Notes: generated from the sequence alone by a model not told the origin. 64,000 nucleotides of DNA from Marinobacterium marinum (GCF_013868415.1 NZ_JACEMT010000038.1:1-64000), one strand, 5' to 3'; shown: positions 29,996 to 39,756, counted from the stretch's first letter. Made by a program: numbers and translations.

Positions 29996-30322
29996 TCAGA
30001 GGTTGGCGTCAATAAAGGCGGCCAGCTGAGACTTGGACAGGGCGCCGACCTTGGTCGCTTCAACGTTACCACCCTTGAACAGCATCAGGGTCGGGATGCC
30101 GCGGATGCCGAACTTCGGCGGGGTTTCGTTGTTTTCGTCGATGTTCAATTTGCAGACCTTCAACTTGCCGTCATATTCCTTGGCAATTTCTTCCAGTACC
30201 GGGGCGATCATTTTGCAAGGTCCGCACCACTCGGCCCAGTAGTCTACCAGTACAGCGCCATCTGCCTTGAGCACATCTTCTTCAAAGGAGGCGTCCGTTA
30301 CGTTGACGATATTTTCACTCAT
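29996..30322 (-). CDS. trxA: Thioredoxin 1
   Basis: Cytoplasmic disulfide reductase. The 108-residue protein has the active site [13 protein letters not shown] and the cis-proline segment [11 protein letters not shown]. The ATG at 30322 has GGAG 9 nt upstream; the frame open to 30415 is rejected. Lies upstream of rho, the conserved trxA-rho pair, and is divergent from ppx as in many gammaproteobacteria. Confidence 0.97.
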   Translation of the reverse strand: MSENIVNVTDASFEEDVLKADGAVLVDYWAEWCGPCKMIAPVLEEIAKEYDGKLKVCKLNIDENNETPPKFGIRGIPTLMLFKGGNVEATKVGALSKSQLAAFIDANL

Positions 30323-30516
30323 GGATAGATTCTCCAGTGCACCTGGTGCGTTAGAAACGATGGAATCGATGATAACACCTGTTACAGATTCCCGCCATAT
30401 TCCCACCCTTTCCACCCGCCATGCGGGTGACTGTCATTAAAATGGGGTAGCGCGCAGGACCACATAACCGGTATTTTTAAGCGCTAGTACGCGTTTGATA
30501 CAGAGGATATTGTTTA

Positions 30517-32037
30517 ATGCACGCTCAGGATCCATCGCAGGCCCCGACTCCCGAACCTTCTTTGCTGGCCGCCATCGACCTGGGGTCGAACAGTTTTCAC
30601 ATTATCGTATCCCAGCTGTTTGCCGGTGAGCTGAAACCGCTGGATGTGTTGTCGGAGAAGGTGCAGCTGGCGGCGGGGCTGGATGCCGACGACTGTTTGA
30701 CCGAAGACGCCATGGCACGTGGTCTCGAGTGCCTGGGCCGGTTCGGGCAACGCATCAGCGAGCTGCCTCGCCAGTCCATCCGGATCGTCGGGACCAACGC
30801 CTTGCGCCAGGCGCGCAACAGCGATGAATTTATCCGCCGGGTTCAGGCATTGCTCGGTATCCCCGTGGAGGTCATTGCCGGGCGCGAAGAAGCACGACTG
30901 ATCTATCTCGGCGTCGCCCATACCCTGGCCGACGACAGTGGACGCCGCCTGGTCGTGGATATTGGCGGCGGCAGTACCGAATGCATTATCGGCGAACGTT
31001 TTGAGCCACGCGTGCGCGAAAGCCTGCACATGGGCTGTGTCAGTTACACCGACCAGTTCTTCGCCGATGGACACATTACCGAAACGGCCATGCGGGCGGC
31101 ACGCACCGCCGCCATGCAGGAACTGCTGTCGATCCGGCGCGACTACCGCCGTCTCGGCTGGAGCAGCAGCGTCGGTGCATCCGGCACCGTCAAGGCTACC
31201 CTGCAGGCCTGTATTTCATTGGGCTTCAGCCACGAGCAGATCACGCGTCAGGCACTGGACCAGCTCTGCCGCTATCTGGTCGAGTGCAAAAATGTGGAAC
31301 AACTCCATATTGACGGCATCAAGCCGGAACGCTGTTCGGTACTGCCGGCCGGCGTCGCCATCCTGAGCGCCATTTTCGAGTCTCTCGGTGTTGAACAGAT
31401 GAGTTTTTCCGAAGGTGCCCTGCGTGAAGGCGTTCTCTACGACATGGCTGGACGCCTGCGCCACGAAGACGTGCGCGAGCGCACCATTCACGCACTCACC
31501 CGGCGTTACCTGCTGGACCGTAAACAGGCCACGCGAATCGAAGCAACCGCCCTGATCGCTCTGGCTCAGGTCAAGGATGACTGGGACCTGGAGGCCGGCA
31601 GCTATCACGATATGCTGAGCTGGGCCGCCCGCTGCCACGAAATAGGACTGGCGGTCTCACACAGCCAGTTTCACAAACACAGCGCCTACCTGTTACAGCA
31701 CTCGGACCTGCCCGGATTTACCCGACTGGAGCAGCAACTGCTGGCCTTTCTGGTACGCGGTCATCGCCGCAAGTTCCCCAAGGAAGAGTACCGCCAGCTT
31801 CCCGACGAACTGCGTCATCCCTATCGTTACCTCTGTCTGCTGTTGCGCCTGTCGGTGATCATGCATCGCAGCCGCAGCAAGGCGCGTCTGCCCGCCTTTA
31901 CTCTGCGCGTGGATGGGACGAGAATCGATCTGACTTTCCCGCCCGGCTGGCTCGACCATCATCCGTTGACCCGCGCCGACCTTGAACAGGAGGCTGCCTA
32001 CCTGCGCAGTATTGATTTCAAATTAAAAGCCAACTGA
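30517..32037 (+). CDS. ppx: Exopolyphosphatase (Ppx/GppA family)
   Basis: Removes terminal phosphate from long polyphosphate chains and may hydrolyse pppGpp. The 506-residue protein has the ASKHA phosphate motifs AAIDLGSNSFHIIVSQ near residue 20 and VVDIGGGSTECIIG near 147, and a C-terminal HD-like helical domain (EIGLAVSHSQFHKHSAYLL). Length fits the longer Ppx type rather than the short two-domain type. The 3' end abuts, or overlaps, the following membrane protein gene. Confidence 0.93.
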   Translation: MHAQDPSQAPTPEPSLLAAIDLGSNSFHIIVSQLFAGELKPLDVLSEKVQLAAGLDADDCLTEDAMARGLECLGRFGQRISELPRQSIRIVGTNALRQARNSDEFIRRVQALLGIPVEVIAGREEARLIYLGVAHTLADDSGRRLVVDIGGGSTECIIGERFEPRVRESLHMGCVSYTDQFFADGHITETAMRAARTAAMQELLSIRRDYRRLGWSSSVGASGTVKATLQACISLGFSHEQITRQALDQLCRYLVECKNVEQLHIDGIKPERCSVLPAGVAILSAIFESLGVEQMSFSEGALREGVLYDMAGRLRHEDVRERTIHALTRRYLLDRKQATRIEATALIALAQVKDDWDLEAGSYHDMLSWAARCHEIGLAVSHSQFHKHSAYLLQHSDLPGFTRLEQQLLAFLVRGHRRKFPKEEYRQLPDELRHPYRYLCLLLRLSVIMHRSRSKARLPAFTLRVDGTRIDLTFPPGWLDHHPLTRADLEQEAAYLRSIDFKLKAN

Positions 32038-33011
32038 TATTCAAACAGCTGCTGCACGCCGGCAGGGAAATTGCCGGCGACAGCTACAACGTGATTCTGA
32101 CCCTGTTCAAAATCATGATCCCCGCGATTCTGATTGTCAGGGTTCTGACCGAACTGGGTGCAACCGAACAACTGGCCCGCTTGCTTGGTCCCCTCATGGG
32201 CGGGCTGGGACTGCCTCCCGAAGCAGGCCTGATCTGGGCCACCACGCTGCTCACCAATATCTATACCGGCATCGTGATCTTTTTTTCTACCGCCGGAACC
32301 GACAGCTGGAGCCTGGCCCAAGTCACCGTACTGGGTACGCTGATGCTCAGCGCTCACAACCTGCCGGTCGAGATCCGGGTGGCTCAAAAGGCCGGCTGCC
32401 GTGTTCTGCCACAACTGGCACTACGCCTCGGCGGCGGCCTGCTGCTCGGCTTCATTCTGCATCACAGCTATCGTATGAGCGATACCCTGCAGGACACGGC
32501 ACGCACGCCCTGGACACCTGACCCGGTGGGCAACGGCTGGCTGGACTGGGGCTGGAGCCAACTGCAAACACTGTTCTGGACCGCTCTGGTCATCGTCCTG
32601 CTGATCACCGCCCTGCGTATTCTGCGTCTGCTTGGCATTGAACGCCTGCTGGAATGGCTGTTGCGCCCCCTGCTGAAACTGATCGGCATAGCTCCCAATG
32701 CCCTCTCCATCACCCTGATCGGCATGACACTGGGCCTTGCCTACGGCGGCGGCCTGCTGATTCGCGAGGCGGAAAAGGGGGATATCGACCCGGCCGATAT
32801 CTTCTGCGCCATCAGCCTGCTCGGGCTGTGCCACAGCCTGATCGAAGATACTCTGCTGGTTCTGCTGCTGGGAGCCGACCTGTCCGGCATTCTCTGGGCA
32901 CGTCTGGCTTTCGCACTGGTCATGATTGCACTGTGCAGTCGACTGCTGCCGCGCTTCCGGCGTCAGTACTGGCTGGTCCGGTCGGTTAAACAGCCCGCCT
33001 CCACTTCCTGA
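32034..33011 (+). CDS. Nucleoside-recognition (Gate) domain membrane protein
   Basis: Polytopic inner-membrane protein with two Gate-like halves: FKIMIPAILIVRVLTELG / LLGPLMGGLGLPPEAGLIWATTLLTN at the N-side and LLRPLLKLIGIAPNALSITLIGMTLGL on the C-side. Substrate unknown. The only standard starts are a GTG at 32091 and later codons, yet the coding pattern runs back over the ppx stop, and relatives begin about 15-20 residues earlier. The extension opens with CTG at 32034, forming a CTGA junction with the ppx stop. I give the longer form; the GTG form would be 306 residues. Confidence 0.7.
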   Translation: MIFKQLLHAGREIAGDSYNVILTLFKIMIPAILIVRVLTELGATEQLARLLGPLMGGLGLPPEAGLIWATTLLTNIYTGIVIFFSTAGTDSWSLAQVTVLGTLMLSAHNLPVEIRVAQKAGCRVLPQLALRLGGGLLLGFILHHSYRMSDTLQDTARTPWTPDPVGNGWLDWGWSQLQTLFWTALVIVLLITALRILRLLGIERLLEWLLRPLLKLIGIAPNALSITLIGMTLGLAYGGGLLIREAEKGDIDPADIFCAISLLGLCHSLIEDTLLVLLLGADLSGILWARLAFALVMIALCSRLLPRFRRQYWLVRSVKQPASTS

Positions 33012-33027
33012 GCCGCGCACAAACAAA

Positions 33028-33052
33028 AACGCCCTGCAATCGCAGGGCGTTT
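33028..33052. terminator. Bidirectional terminator between the Gate protein and pckA
   Basis: AACGCCCTGC and GCAGGGCGTT form a 10-bp stem with a 4-nt loop; A-rich before and T-rich after, so both strands can use it. Confidence 0.85.
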
Positions 33053-33076
33053 ATCCGGTTTGCTTTCAGGTCAGAC

Positions 33077-34624
33077 TCAGGCTTTGGGGCCTGCCGTCAC
33101 GATCTCTTCGGACACACCGGCAAATTTGGTGAAGTTGCTGACAAACTGCTGTGCCAGATCACTTGCAGCAGCGTCATACGCAGCCGGGTCGGCCCAGGTA
33201 TCACGCGGATTCAACAGCTTGCTGTCCACACCCGGTACCGCTGTCGGTACGGCAAGGTTGATGCCGTCCAGCTGCACGGTCTCGCAATCTTTCAGCGCGC
33301 CACTCTGGATGGCACTGATGATGGCACGGGTCGTCGGGATGCTGAAGCGCTCGCCGGTACCGTAAGAACCGCCGGTCCAACCGGTGTTCACCAGGTAAAC
33401 GCGAGAGCCGTATTCTTCGATGCGCTTCATCAGCAGTTCGGCGTACACGTGTGCTGCGCGCGGGAAGAAAGGCGCACCGAAGCAGGTAGAGAAGGTTGAC
33501 TTGATACCGCCACCGGAACCCATTTCGGTAGAACCGACCAGCGCAGTGTAACCGGACAGGAAGTGGTACGCGGCCGCTTCCTTGGTCAGTACGGATACCG
33601 GCGGCAGTACACCGGTCAGGTCGCAGGTCAGGAAAACGATGGCATCCGGCTCGTCACCCATGTTGGTGGCGGAACGCTTCTCGACATGATCCAGCGGATA
33701 GGCGCAACGACCGTTTTCAGTCAGGCTGGTATCGTTGTAGTCCGCCTTGCGGCCCGCATCCAGAGTAACGTTTTCCACAATGGCGCCGAAACGGATGGCG
33801 TCCCAGATGATCGGTTCGTTCTTTTTGCTCAGGTTGATGGTCTTGGCATAGCAACCACCTTCCAGGTTGAATACCACGCCCTTGCCCCAGCCGTGCTCGT
33901 CGTCACCGATCAGGTAACGTTCAGGGTCAGCGGACAGGGTGGTCTTGCCGGTACCGGACAGGCCGAAGAACAGAGTGGTAGAGCCGTCTTCGCCGATATT
34001 GGCCGAACAATGCATCGGCAGGACGTCTTTTTCCGGCAGCAGGAAGTTCTGCACGGAGAACATGGCCTTCTTCATTTCACCGGCATAGCGCATGCCGGCA
34101 ATCAGGACCTTGCGCTTGGCAAAGTTCAGGATCACACAGCCATCGGAGTTGGTGCCGTCGCGCTCGGGCTCACACTGAAAACCGGCCGCATTGATGATCT
34201 GCCACTCTTCCTTGCCCTTCGGGTTGTACTCGTGAGGGCGGATAAACAGGTTCAAACCAAAGAGGTTCTGCCAGGCTGTTTCGGTGGTCATTTTCACCGG
34301 CAGATAGTGATTGTGGTCCGAACCCACGTGAACGTCGGCAACAAAGTGCTCTTTGTCGGCCAGATATTCTTCCACTCGACCCCAGAGGGCGTCGAACTTG
34401 TCAGCATCAAAGGGGCGGTTGATGTTGCCCCAATCGATGGCGTCAGCCGTGCTGGGCTCTTCAACGATGAAACGATCCATCGGCGAGCGGCCAGTACGCT
34501 GTCCGGTGGTGACAACCAGTGCACCGGTGTCAGCCAGGACACCTTCATTACGCTGAATCGCACGCTCCACCAGCTGAGCCGGGGTCAGATTCACGTGTAC
34601 GCTATTGACGGTTTCTTTGGTCAT
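33077..34624 (-). CDS. pckA: Phosphoenolpyruvate carboxykinase (ATP)
   Basis: Gluconeogenic conversion of oxaloacetate to phosphoenolpyruvate with ATP. The 515-residue protein has [15 protein letters not shown], the kinase-1a loop [15 protein letters not shown] near residue 230 and the metal-binding [19 protein letters not shown]. The ATG at 34624 has AAGGGA about 9 nt upstream. A gene of organic-acid growth, it fits the dicarboxylate uptake system at 46-55 kb. A 180-bp upstream region without a gene separates it from hslO. Confidence 0.97.
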   Translation of the reverse strand: MTKETVNSVHVNLTPAQLVERAIQRNEGVLADTGALVVTTGQRTGRSPMDRFIVEEPSTADAIDWGNINRPFDADKFDALWGRVEEYLADKEHFVADVHVGSDHNHYLPVKMTTETAWQNLFGLNLFIRPHEYNPKGKEEWQIINAAGFQCEPERDGTNSDGCVILNFAKRKVLIAGMRYAGEMKKAMFSVQNFLLPEKDVLPMHCSANIGEDGSTTLFFGLSGTGKTTLSADPERYLIGDDEHGWGKGVVFNLEGGCYAKTINLSKKNEPIIWDAIRFGAIVENVTLDAGRKADYNDTSLTENGRCAYPLDHVEKRSATNMGDEPDAIVFLTCDLTGVLPPVSVLTKEAAAYHFLSGYTALVGSTEMGSGGGIKSTFSTCFGAPFFPRAAHVYAELLMKRIEEYGSRVYLVNTGWTGGSYGTGERFSIPTTRAIISAIQSGALKDCETVQLDGINLAVPTAVPGVDSKLLNPRDTWADPAAYDAAASDLAQQFVSNFTKFAGVSEEIVTAGPKA

Positions 34625-34805
34625 TACTGGATTCCCTTGGCACTCTGCCAAACTATTACCTGAAAGCAAAAAGGCTGCTGCGTTCCGGTTAACGCAGTTC
34701 GAATCGTTATTTTTGGGGCGCTATTATTGCACAAAATGTACGCTGATGGGACTGCATTGAATCATTCTCATTTGGCATTCATGCGTCCGAGCGCCACCTG
34801 TCGGT

Positions 34806-35678
34806 TCAGTGCATCCGCCCATCCTCATCCAGATAGCCCGGCTCGCTGAACAATGCGCGAATGTCGGTTTCATCAAAATGGTATTGCTGATTGCAGAACT
34901 GACACCCGACATCGATGCTGCCATTCTGCTGTGTCAGCATATCCAGCAGTTCCTGCTCCGTCATGAATTTCAGCGCTTCGGCACTGCGTTCACGCGAGCA
35001 GTCACACTTGAACGTCAGCGCCTGAGGTTCATACAAACGACAGGTTTCTTCGTGGAACAGACGATACAGCAAAGACTCGTTATCCAGCTCCAGCAGTTCG
35101 TGGTCACGCAGTGTCGCCGCCAGCATGCTGATACGGTTCCAGTCTTCCTCGCCGGTGCCTTCCGCCGGCAACACCTGCAGCATCAACCCCGCCGCCCGCT
35201 GTCCGTCGGCTGCCAGTTGAATCGACGTACCCAACTGCTCGGACTGCTCGAAGTAGGCCTGCAGGCACCGGGCCAAAGTGTCGTGTTCCAACGGCACCAC
35301 ACCCTGATAACGCTGACCGTTTTCGGGCTCGATGGTCAACGCAATGCGCCCATTGACCAGCAGTTCGTTAAAGGCCAGGTCGGCAACTTCACCGTCATAG
35401 CGGGCAATGGCACGCAAGTCCCGGTGATGGTTACACTCGGCCATCAGCAGTTTGACGGCACCCTCGCCCTGCGCCTGCAACAGCAGTCGCCCTTCAAACT
35501 TCAGTGTCGAACTGAGCATGCTGACCGCCGCCAGCATTTCGCCCAGCAGGCGCTGTAGAACGTCCGGATAATCGTGACGGGCCAGCACCTCCTGATAGCT
35601 GTTTTCAAGGCCCGCGACCACACCACGGACATCAATCTGGTCAAAAAGAATACGCTGAATCTGATCAGGGTTGCTCAT
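34806..35678 (-). CDS. hslO: Redox-regulated chaperone Hsp33
   Basis: Holdase activated by oxidation. The 290-residue protein ends in the zinc-switch cysteines: FKCDCSRE (CxC) near 235 and GCQFCNQQYHF (CxxC) near 268. Start is the ATG at 35678 with GGGA upstream; the TTG before it is ignored. The two-cysteine-pair switch is complete, so redox control should work. Confidence 0.96.
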   Translation of the reverse strand: MSNPDQIQRILFDQIDVRGVVAGLENSYQEVLARHDYPDVLQRLLGEMLAAVSMLSSTLKFEGRLLLQAQGEGAVKLLMAECNHHRDLRAIARYDGEVADLAFNELLVNGRIALTIEPENGQRYQGVVPLEHDTLARCLQAYFEQSEQLGTSIQLAADGQRAAGLMLQVLPAEGTGEEDWNRISMLAATLRDHELLELDNESLLYRLFHEETCRLYEPQALTFKCDCSRERSAEALKFMTEQELLDMLTQQNGSIDVGCQFCNQQYHFDETDIRALFSEPGYLDEDGRMH

Positions 35679-35732
35679 CAAACGGTTCCCGAGGTTTTCT
35701 GGCCTGACCAGGTGAGTCAGTCAGACGGTGTT

Positions 35733-35760
35733 GCTAGAATAGATAAACCCTAATTCTAGC
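35733..35760. repeat. Operator-like inverted repeat before the PAP2 gene
   Basis: GCTAGAAT and ATTCTAGC are perfect 8-bp arms separated by 12 bp, ending 14 bp before the ATG at 35775. One arm contains TAGAAT, a possible -10 box, so a bound protein could block transcription. Confidence 0.4.
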
Positions 35761-35774
35761 CGAATGAGTCCGAA

Positions 35775-36560
35775 ATGATCACCCCAGACCCCGTGTTTTC
35801 CACCCGCTGGCGTCCCGCCCTGCTGATCGGCATGCATCTGGCCGCCGCCCTCCTGCTGTTCAGCTTCATTAATGAAAACGGTCGGGCCCTCTGGCGCAGC
35901 CTCGACACTCAGGTGTTCTATGCCTTGAACGGCTCACTGTTTGCCAGCGATATCTGGAGCCATTTCTGGGCCTGGATGAACACGCGTGAAGTGGATGCCC
36001 TGTCGGCGCTGCTCATGCTGGCCTTCCTGATTTTTCCGGGACTGGGACTCAAGCGCAATCAGCTACAGGCCGGCTTCACCGGTTTTTTGCTGCTGATGCT
36101 GTTGATGCTGCCCATGCGTGAAGTGCTGTCCGATTACTCCGAAGCCAATGGTCTGAGCGGCCCCAGCCCGTCGCTTCAGTTGGAACCCGCCTTCCGCTTC
36201 AGCAGTGAACTGCCCGAGATTCCGGCCAAGGACAGCGCCTCGACCAGTTTTCCCGGCGACCATGCCAGTGTGCTGCTGGTCTGGCTCGGCTTCCTGCTGT
36301 TCAACGCTCGCAACGTCGGTACACTGGTGGCAGCGGCACTGGCCCTGTTCCTGATGCTGCCACGCCTGTTTGGCGGTGCGCACTGGTTTACCGATGCGGC
36401 GGTCGGCGGCCTCAGCCTGGCGCTGGTCACCCTGGCCTGGGCCTACGCCTCGCCGCTGCCCCAACTGCTGAACCGGGGTCTGCTGCGCCTGCTGGGACCA
36501 CTCTACCGTCTGGCCGGCCGCATTCCACTGCTGGGCCGTCTGCCCTTCTTCAGCGGGTAA
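35775..36560 (+). CDS. PAP2-superfamily membrane phosphatase
   Basis: A 261-residue integral membrane protein with about six helices and the acid-phosphatase motifs SFPGDHAS (near 158) and RLFGGAHWFTDAAVGG (near 195). The first family motif (KxxxxxxRP) is degenerate here: only DSASTSFPGDH-linked Lys and an earlier Arg are seen. Likely acts on undecaprenyl diphosphate or a phospholipid head group at the outer face of the inner membrane; the substrate is not readable. Divergent from hslO. Confidence 0.83.
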   Translation: MITPDPVFSTRWRPALLIGMHLAAALLLFSFINENGRALWRSLDTQVFYALNGSLFASDIWSHFWAWMNTREVDALSALLMLAFLIFPGLGLKRNQLQAGFTGFLLLMLLMLPMREVLSDYSEANGLSGPSPSLQLEPAFRFSSELPEIPAKDSASTSFPGDHASVLLVWLGFLLFNARNVGTLVAAALALFLMLPRLFGGAHWFTDAAVGGLSLALVTLAWAYASPLPQLLNRGLLRLLGPLYRLAGRIPLLGRLPFFSG

Positions 36561-36575
36561 AGCAGGACCGGACGT

Positions 36576-37001
36576 TCAATCCCAGCTGCCCTTGATTCTG
36601 AGCAGTTCGCGTCGGCTCTTTTTATCGGGACGATGGTCCGGCGCGCTGCCCTGCACCTTGCGGGCCTGTGCCCGCGCCTCTCGCGCCTGAATGCTGTCTT
36701 CGGTTTCACGGTACAGCCGTTGTGCGTCCTCGGCACCGCGCCGCTGATCCGACAGCGCCAGCACCTCAACCGTCTTTTCTTCATAGCCCTGCCGCAGCTG
36801 AATCAGCGCGCCGACTTCAACCGCCTTGCTACATTTGCTCCGCTGGCCGTCGTAGTGCACCTTGCCGCCTTCGATCATCTGCTTGGCCAATGCCCGGGTC
36901 TTGTAGAAACGGGCCGCCCACAGCCATTTGTCCAGCCGCACGGAAGTCCCGCTCTGTCGGCGCTTGTCCTGCTCCATCTGTGCCTTGTGATGGTGGCTCA
37001 T
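36576..37001 (-). CDS. hslR: Ribosome-associated heat shock protein Hsp15
   Basis: S4-domain RNA-binding protein that rescues 50S subunits carrying stalled peptidyl-tRNA. The 141-residue protein has the S4 signature VRLDKWLWAARFYKTRALAK and a basic C-terminal tail (DKKSRRELLRIKGSWD). Its ATG overlaps the yrfG stop (36998-37001). Confidence 0.94.
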   Translation of the reverse strand: MSHHHKAQMEQDKRRQSGTSVRLDKWLWAARFYKTRALAKQMIEGGKVHYDGQRSKCSKAVEVGALIQLRQGYEEKTVEVLALSDQRRGAEDAQRLYRETEDSIQAREARAQARKVQGSAPDHRPDKKSRRELLRIKGSWD

Positions 37002-37654
37002 AATGCGTCAATAACCTCGCTGAAATCGTCGGTGGCGTCATAACGATCAATCCGGCGGGCCGGTTGCGTCAGGTCCGGCCGGGTAATCGACAGCAGATGG
37101 GCAATGCCGTATTGGTCGGCGGAATCCAGCACCGCCAGACTGTCATCCACCAGCAGGGTGCGCTGCGGATTAAAGGGTTCGACTTCGTGCAATGCCTGCC
37201 AGAACGACTGGGATTCTTTCGGGTAGCCGAAATCATGGGAACAGATCACCACATCCACCAGCGTATCCAGCGCCGTGACTTCAACTTTCAGGGCCAGGCT
37301 GTCAGGGTGCGCATTGGTCGCAATTACCGTACGGCGCCCACTGGCTTTCAGGGCCGCCAGGAAGGCCTGCGCCCCCGGTCGAAATCCGATCCGATCCATA
37401 ATCTCACGCTTGAGCCGGGCCACCGGCAGATTCAGCTGTTCGGTCCAGTAGTCCAGACAGTACCAGCTCAGAGCGCCCTGCTCCTGCCGTATGCGCTCAT
37501 GCAGCCAGTGCCGTGCCTGTTCCAGCTCCACCCCATGTCGGGCGGCATAGCGTGCAGGCAGCAGCTCCAGCCAAAAGTGGGAATCGAAGTGCAGATCGAG
37601 AAGGGTTCCGTCCATATCGAGGAGAACGGTGTCTATGGCTTGCCAATCAAGCAT
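36998..37654 (-). CDS. yrfG: HAD-family GMP/IMP nucleotidase
   Basis: HAD phosphatase that in E. coli hydrolyses purine 5'-nucleotides. The 218-residue protein has motif I VLLDMDGTLLDL, motif II ATNAHPD near 110 and motif III/IV around FGYPKESQSFW and LLVDDSLAVLDSA. The yrfG-hslR-hslO neighbourhood is conserved with E. coli, which supports the name. Overlaps hslR by 4 bp. Confidence 0.9.
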   Translation of the reverse strand: MLDWQAIDTVLLDMDGTLLDLHFDSHFWLELLPARYAARHGVELEQARHWLHERIRQEQGALSWYCLDYWTEQLNLPVARLKREIMDRIGFRPGAQAFLAALKASGRRTVIATNAHPDSLALKVEVTALDTLVDVVICSHDFGYPKESQSFWQALHEVEPFNPQRTLLVDDSLAVLDSADQYGIAHLLSITRPDLTQPARRIDRYDATDDFSEVIDAL

Positions 37655-37701
37655 AATCAGGGAACACTCAGACAGCTAATAACAGTTTGCGGATATTCAG
37701 T

Positions 37702-38283
37702 ATGACTGCCAAACCCGAGATTTTGAAGTTAACCCAAGTCACCAACAGCCGGTTGTTTCATATCGAGGCCATGGATCTGCGCTTCAGCAACGGGGTTGAA
37801 CGCCGTTATGAGCGACTGCGCACCGGCGGTCTGGGCGCGGTCATGATCGTTGCCATTAATGAACAGGACGAGGTCCTGCTGATCCGCGAATATGCCGCCG
37901 GGCTCGAGGATTACGTGCTGACCCTGCCCAAAGGCCTGATCGACCCCGGCGAGGATATGATGACGGCCGCCAATCGGGAACTGCAGGAAGAGGCCGGTTT
38001 TGCCGCCCGCCAACTGTCCCATGTCCGTCAACTGACGGCTGCGCCCAACTATATGGGACACCGTCTGGAAGTCATTCTGGCCCGTGATCTCTATCCCAGC
38101 AAACTGGAAGGTGACGAACCGGAACCGCTGGAAGTCATTCCCTGGCCCATGTCGCGCCTGCCCGAACTGTTCACGCAGGCGGCGTTTTCGGAAGGACGAG
38201 CCATTGCCGCGCTCTGTCTGGTCCAGCAACTGCAGACCCGCGTCGAGCCTCCCCTTGTATCTCGGGAAACCGCCTCCATCTAA
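37702..38283 (+). CDS. nudE: ADP compounds hydrolase NudE
   Basis: Nudix hydrolase of ADP-ribose, NADH and Ap3A-type substrates. The 193-residue protein has the box as GLIDPGEDMMTAANRELQ followed by EEAGF, near residue 95. The ATG at 37702 has GCGGAT upstream; the TTG at 37687 is in frame. Divergent from yrfG, the same pairing as in E. coli and Pseudomonas. Confidence 0.92.
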   Translation: MTAKPEILKLTQVTNSRLFHIEAMDLRFSNGVERRYERLRTGGLGAVMIVAINEQDEVLLIREYAAGLEDYVLTLPKGLIDPGEDMMTAANRELQEEAGFAARQLSHVRQLTAAPNYMGHRLEVILARDLYPSKLEGDEPEPLEVIPWPMSRLPELFTQAAFSEGRAIAALCLVQQLQTRVEPPLVSRETASI

Positions 38284-38285
38284 TA

Positions 38286-38322
38286 CCGGGCAGAGGGCAA
38301 GGATCGGGAAGCCGCTGCCCGG
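38286..38322 (+). terminator. Hairpin after nudE
   Basis: CCGGGCAG and CTGCCCGG arms separated by 21 nt begin 3 bp after the nudE stop. No T run follows, so the termination role is uncertain. Confidence 0.4.
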
Positions 38323-38344
38323 ATTACCGCACAAACTGTGTCAT

Positions 38345-38372
38345 GATAATGCCGATCATCAGTGCTATTATC
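38345..38372 (+). promoter_or_regulatory. sodB: sodB promoter with Fur-box-like sequence
   Basis: GATAAT at one end and TATTATC at the other, with GATCAT between, recall a Fur site. TATTAT (38366-38371) may be the -10 box. Match to the 19-bp Fur consensus is only partial. Confidence 0.35.
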
Positions 38373-38443
38373 GAGACACGATGGAGGCGAACCTCCACAG
38401 ACAACAACTAGTTTCTGCTGAACCTGTCATATAGGGGATTACT

Positions 38444-39028
38444 ATGAGCTTCGAACTGCCGGCACTGCCGTATGCCATTGATGCACTGGAACCGCACATC
38501 TCTCAGGAGACCCTGGAATACCACCACGGCAAACACCACAACACCTACGTTGTAAAGCTGAACGGTCTGGTACCGGGCACCGAGTTTGAAGGCAAGTCTC
38601 TGGAAGAGATCATCAAGACTGCTCCGGCAGGCGGCGTTTTCAACAACGCGGCCCAGGTGTGGAACCACACCTTCTACTGGAACTGTCTGTCTCCGAACGG
38701 TGGCGGTGCGGCAACAGGCGCTATCGCTGATGCCATCGCGGCCAAATGGGGTTCTTTCGAAAAATTCCAGGAAGAGTTCAACGACAAGGCAGTGAACAAC
38801 TTCGGCTCCAGCTGGACCTGGCTGGTGAAGAACGCCGACGGTTCACTGGAAATCGTCAACACCAGCAACGCCGGTACGCCGATGACGGCTGACCAGACCG
38901 CACTGCTGACTGTCGACCTGTGGGAACACGCCTACTACATCGACTACCGTAACGTGCGTCCCGAGTACCTGAGCCACTTCTGGGCACTGGTCAACTGGGA
39001 CTTCGTCAACGAAAACTTCGCTGGCTAA
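38444..39028 (+). CDS. sodB: Superoxide dismutase (Fe)
   Basis: Turns superoxide into oxygen and hydrogen peroxide in the cytoplasm. The 194-residue protein has the metal ligands in [13 protein letters not shown] (His), NHTFYWNC (His), and [13 protein letters not shown] (Asp and His). The [13 protein letters not shown] pattern with Gln (Q70 type) is that of iron enzymes. AGGGGATTACT lies before the ATG. Confidence 0.97.
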   Translation: MSFELPALPYAIDALEPHISQETLEYHHGKHHNTYVVKLNGLVPGTEFEGKSLEEIIKTAPAGGVFNNAAQVWNHTFYWNCLSPNGGGAATGAIADAIAAKWGSFEKFQEEFNDKAVNNFGSSWTWLVKNADGSLEIVNTSNAGTPMTADQTALLTVDLWEHAYYIDYRNVRPEYLSHFWALVNWDFVNENFAG

Positions 39029-39046
39029 GCTCTGTTGCTGTAATAA

Positions 39047-39077
39047 GAAAAGGCGCCGCAAGGCGCCTTTCTTGTTT
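39047..39077 (+). terminator. Terminator of sodB
   Basis: AAAGGCGCC and GGCGCCTTT stem with GCAA tetraloop, followed by CTTGTTTT, starting 19 bp past the sodB stop. Confidence 0.85.
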
Positions 39078-39138
39078 TCAGGCCATCAACCAAGCAGGAT
39101 GGCTGATAAAGCGCAGCAACAATGGCTGAACACCATCG

Positions 39139-39756
39139 TCAGGAGGCGCCAGCCTGCAGCAGCGGGTACAGGTGCGGCCATACCGTCTGCAGCAGAATGG
39201 GCTGAGCCGCTGCGGTTGGATGCAGCCCGTCCGCCTGCATGAACTGGGGCTTGAGCGCTACCCGTTCCAGCAGAAACGGCACCAGCGATACCTGGTATTC
39301 CCGCGCCAGGTCTGGATAAATGGAATAGAACCTTTCCGTGTATTGAGGTCCATAATTGGGTGGGATCCGGATCCCGATCAACATCACCTCGGCACCCGAT
39401 GCCTGGCTCAGCTCGACCATGCCGCGCAGGTTTTGCTCCATAACCCGCAGCGGCGTGCCCCGCAGCCCGTCATTGGCACCCAGTTCGAGGAGCACCAGAT
39501 CAGGACGGTAGTCGGCCAGCAAGCGCGGCAAGCGCTGCAGACCGCCACTGCTGGTTTCGCCGCTGATGCTGGCGTTGATCACCCGCTCGGCCAGCTTGCG
39601 CTGTTTCAGTTCCTGCTCAAGCAGGCTGACCCAGCCATCTTCGGCCGGCAACCCGTACGCTGCCGACAGGCTGTCACCCAGCACAAGCAGGGTTCGAGCC
39701 TGCAGCGGAGATGCCCAAACAACCAATACCAACAAAAGAGAGATCAGGGATCGCAT
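39139..39756 (-). CDS. tesA: Periplasmic acyl-CoA thioesterase / arylesterase TesA
   Basis: SGNH hydrolase of acyl-CoA and esters, exported. The 205-residue protein starts with a signal peptide ([20 protein letters not shown], cleavage after A20) then block I LVLGDSLSAAYG, block III GANDGLRG and block V DGLHPTAAAQ: Ser, Gly, Asn and His all in place. Its start codon at 39756 overlaps the start codon of the ABC ATPase on the other strand. In E. coli tesA and ybbA are also divergent. Confidence 0.94.
   Translation of the reverse strand: MRSLISLLLVLVVWASPLQARTLLVLGDSLSAAYGLPAEDGWVSLLEQELKQRKLAERVINASISGETSSGGLQRLPRLLADYRPDLVLLELGANDGLRGTPLRVMEQNLRGMVELSQASGAEVMLIGIRIPPNYGPQYTERFYSIYPDLAREYQVSLVPFLLERVALKPQFMQADGLHPTAAAQPILLQTVWPHLYPLLQAGAS

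Noticed and set aside
33563..34663. 366-codon plus-strand open frame
   Set aside because: Antisense to pckA; no motif or ribosome binding site.
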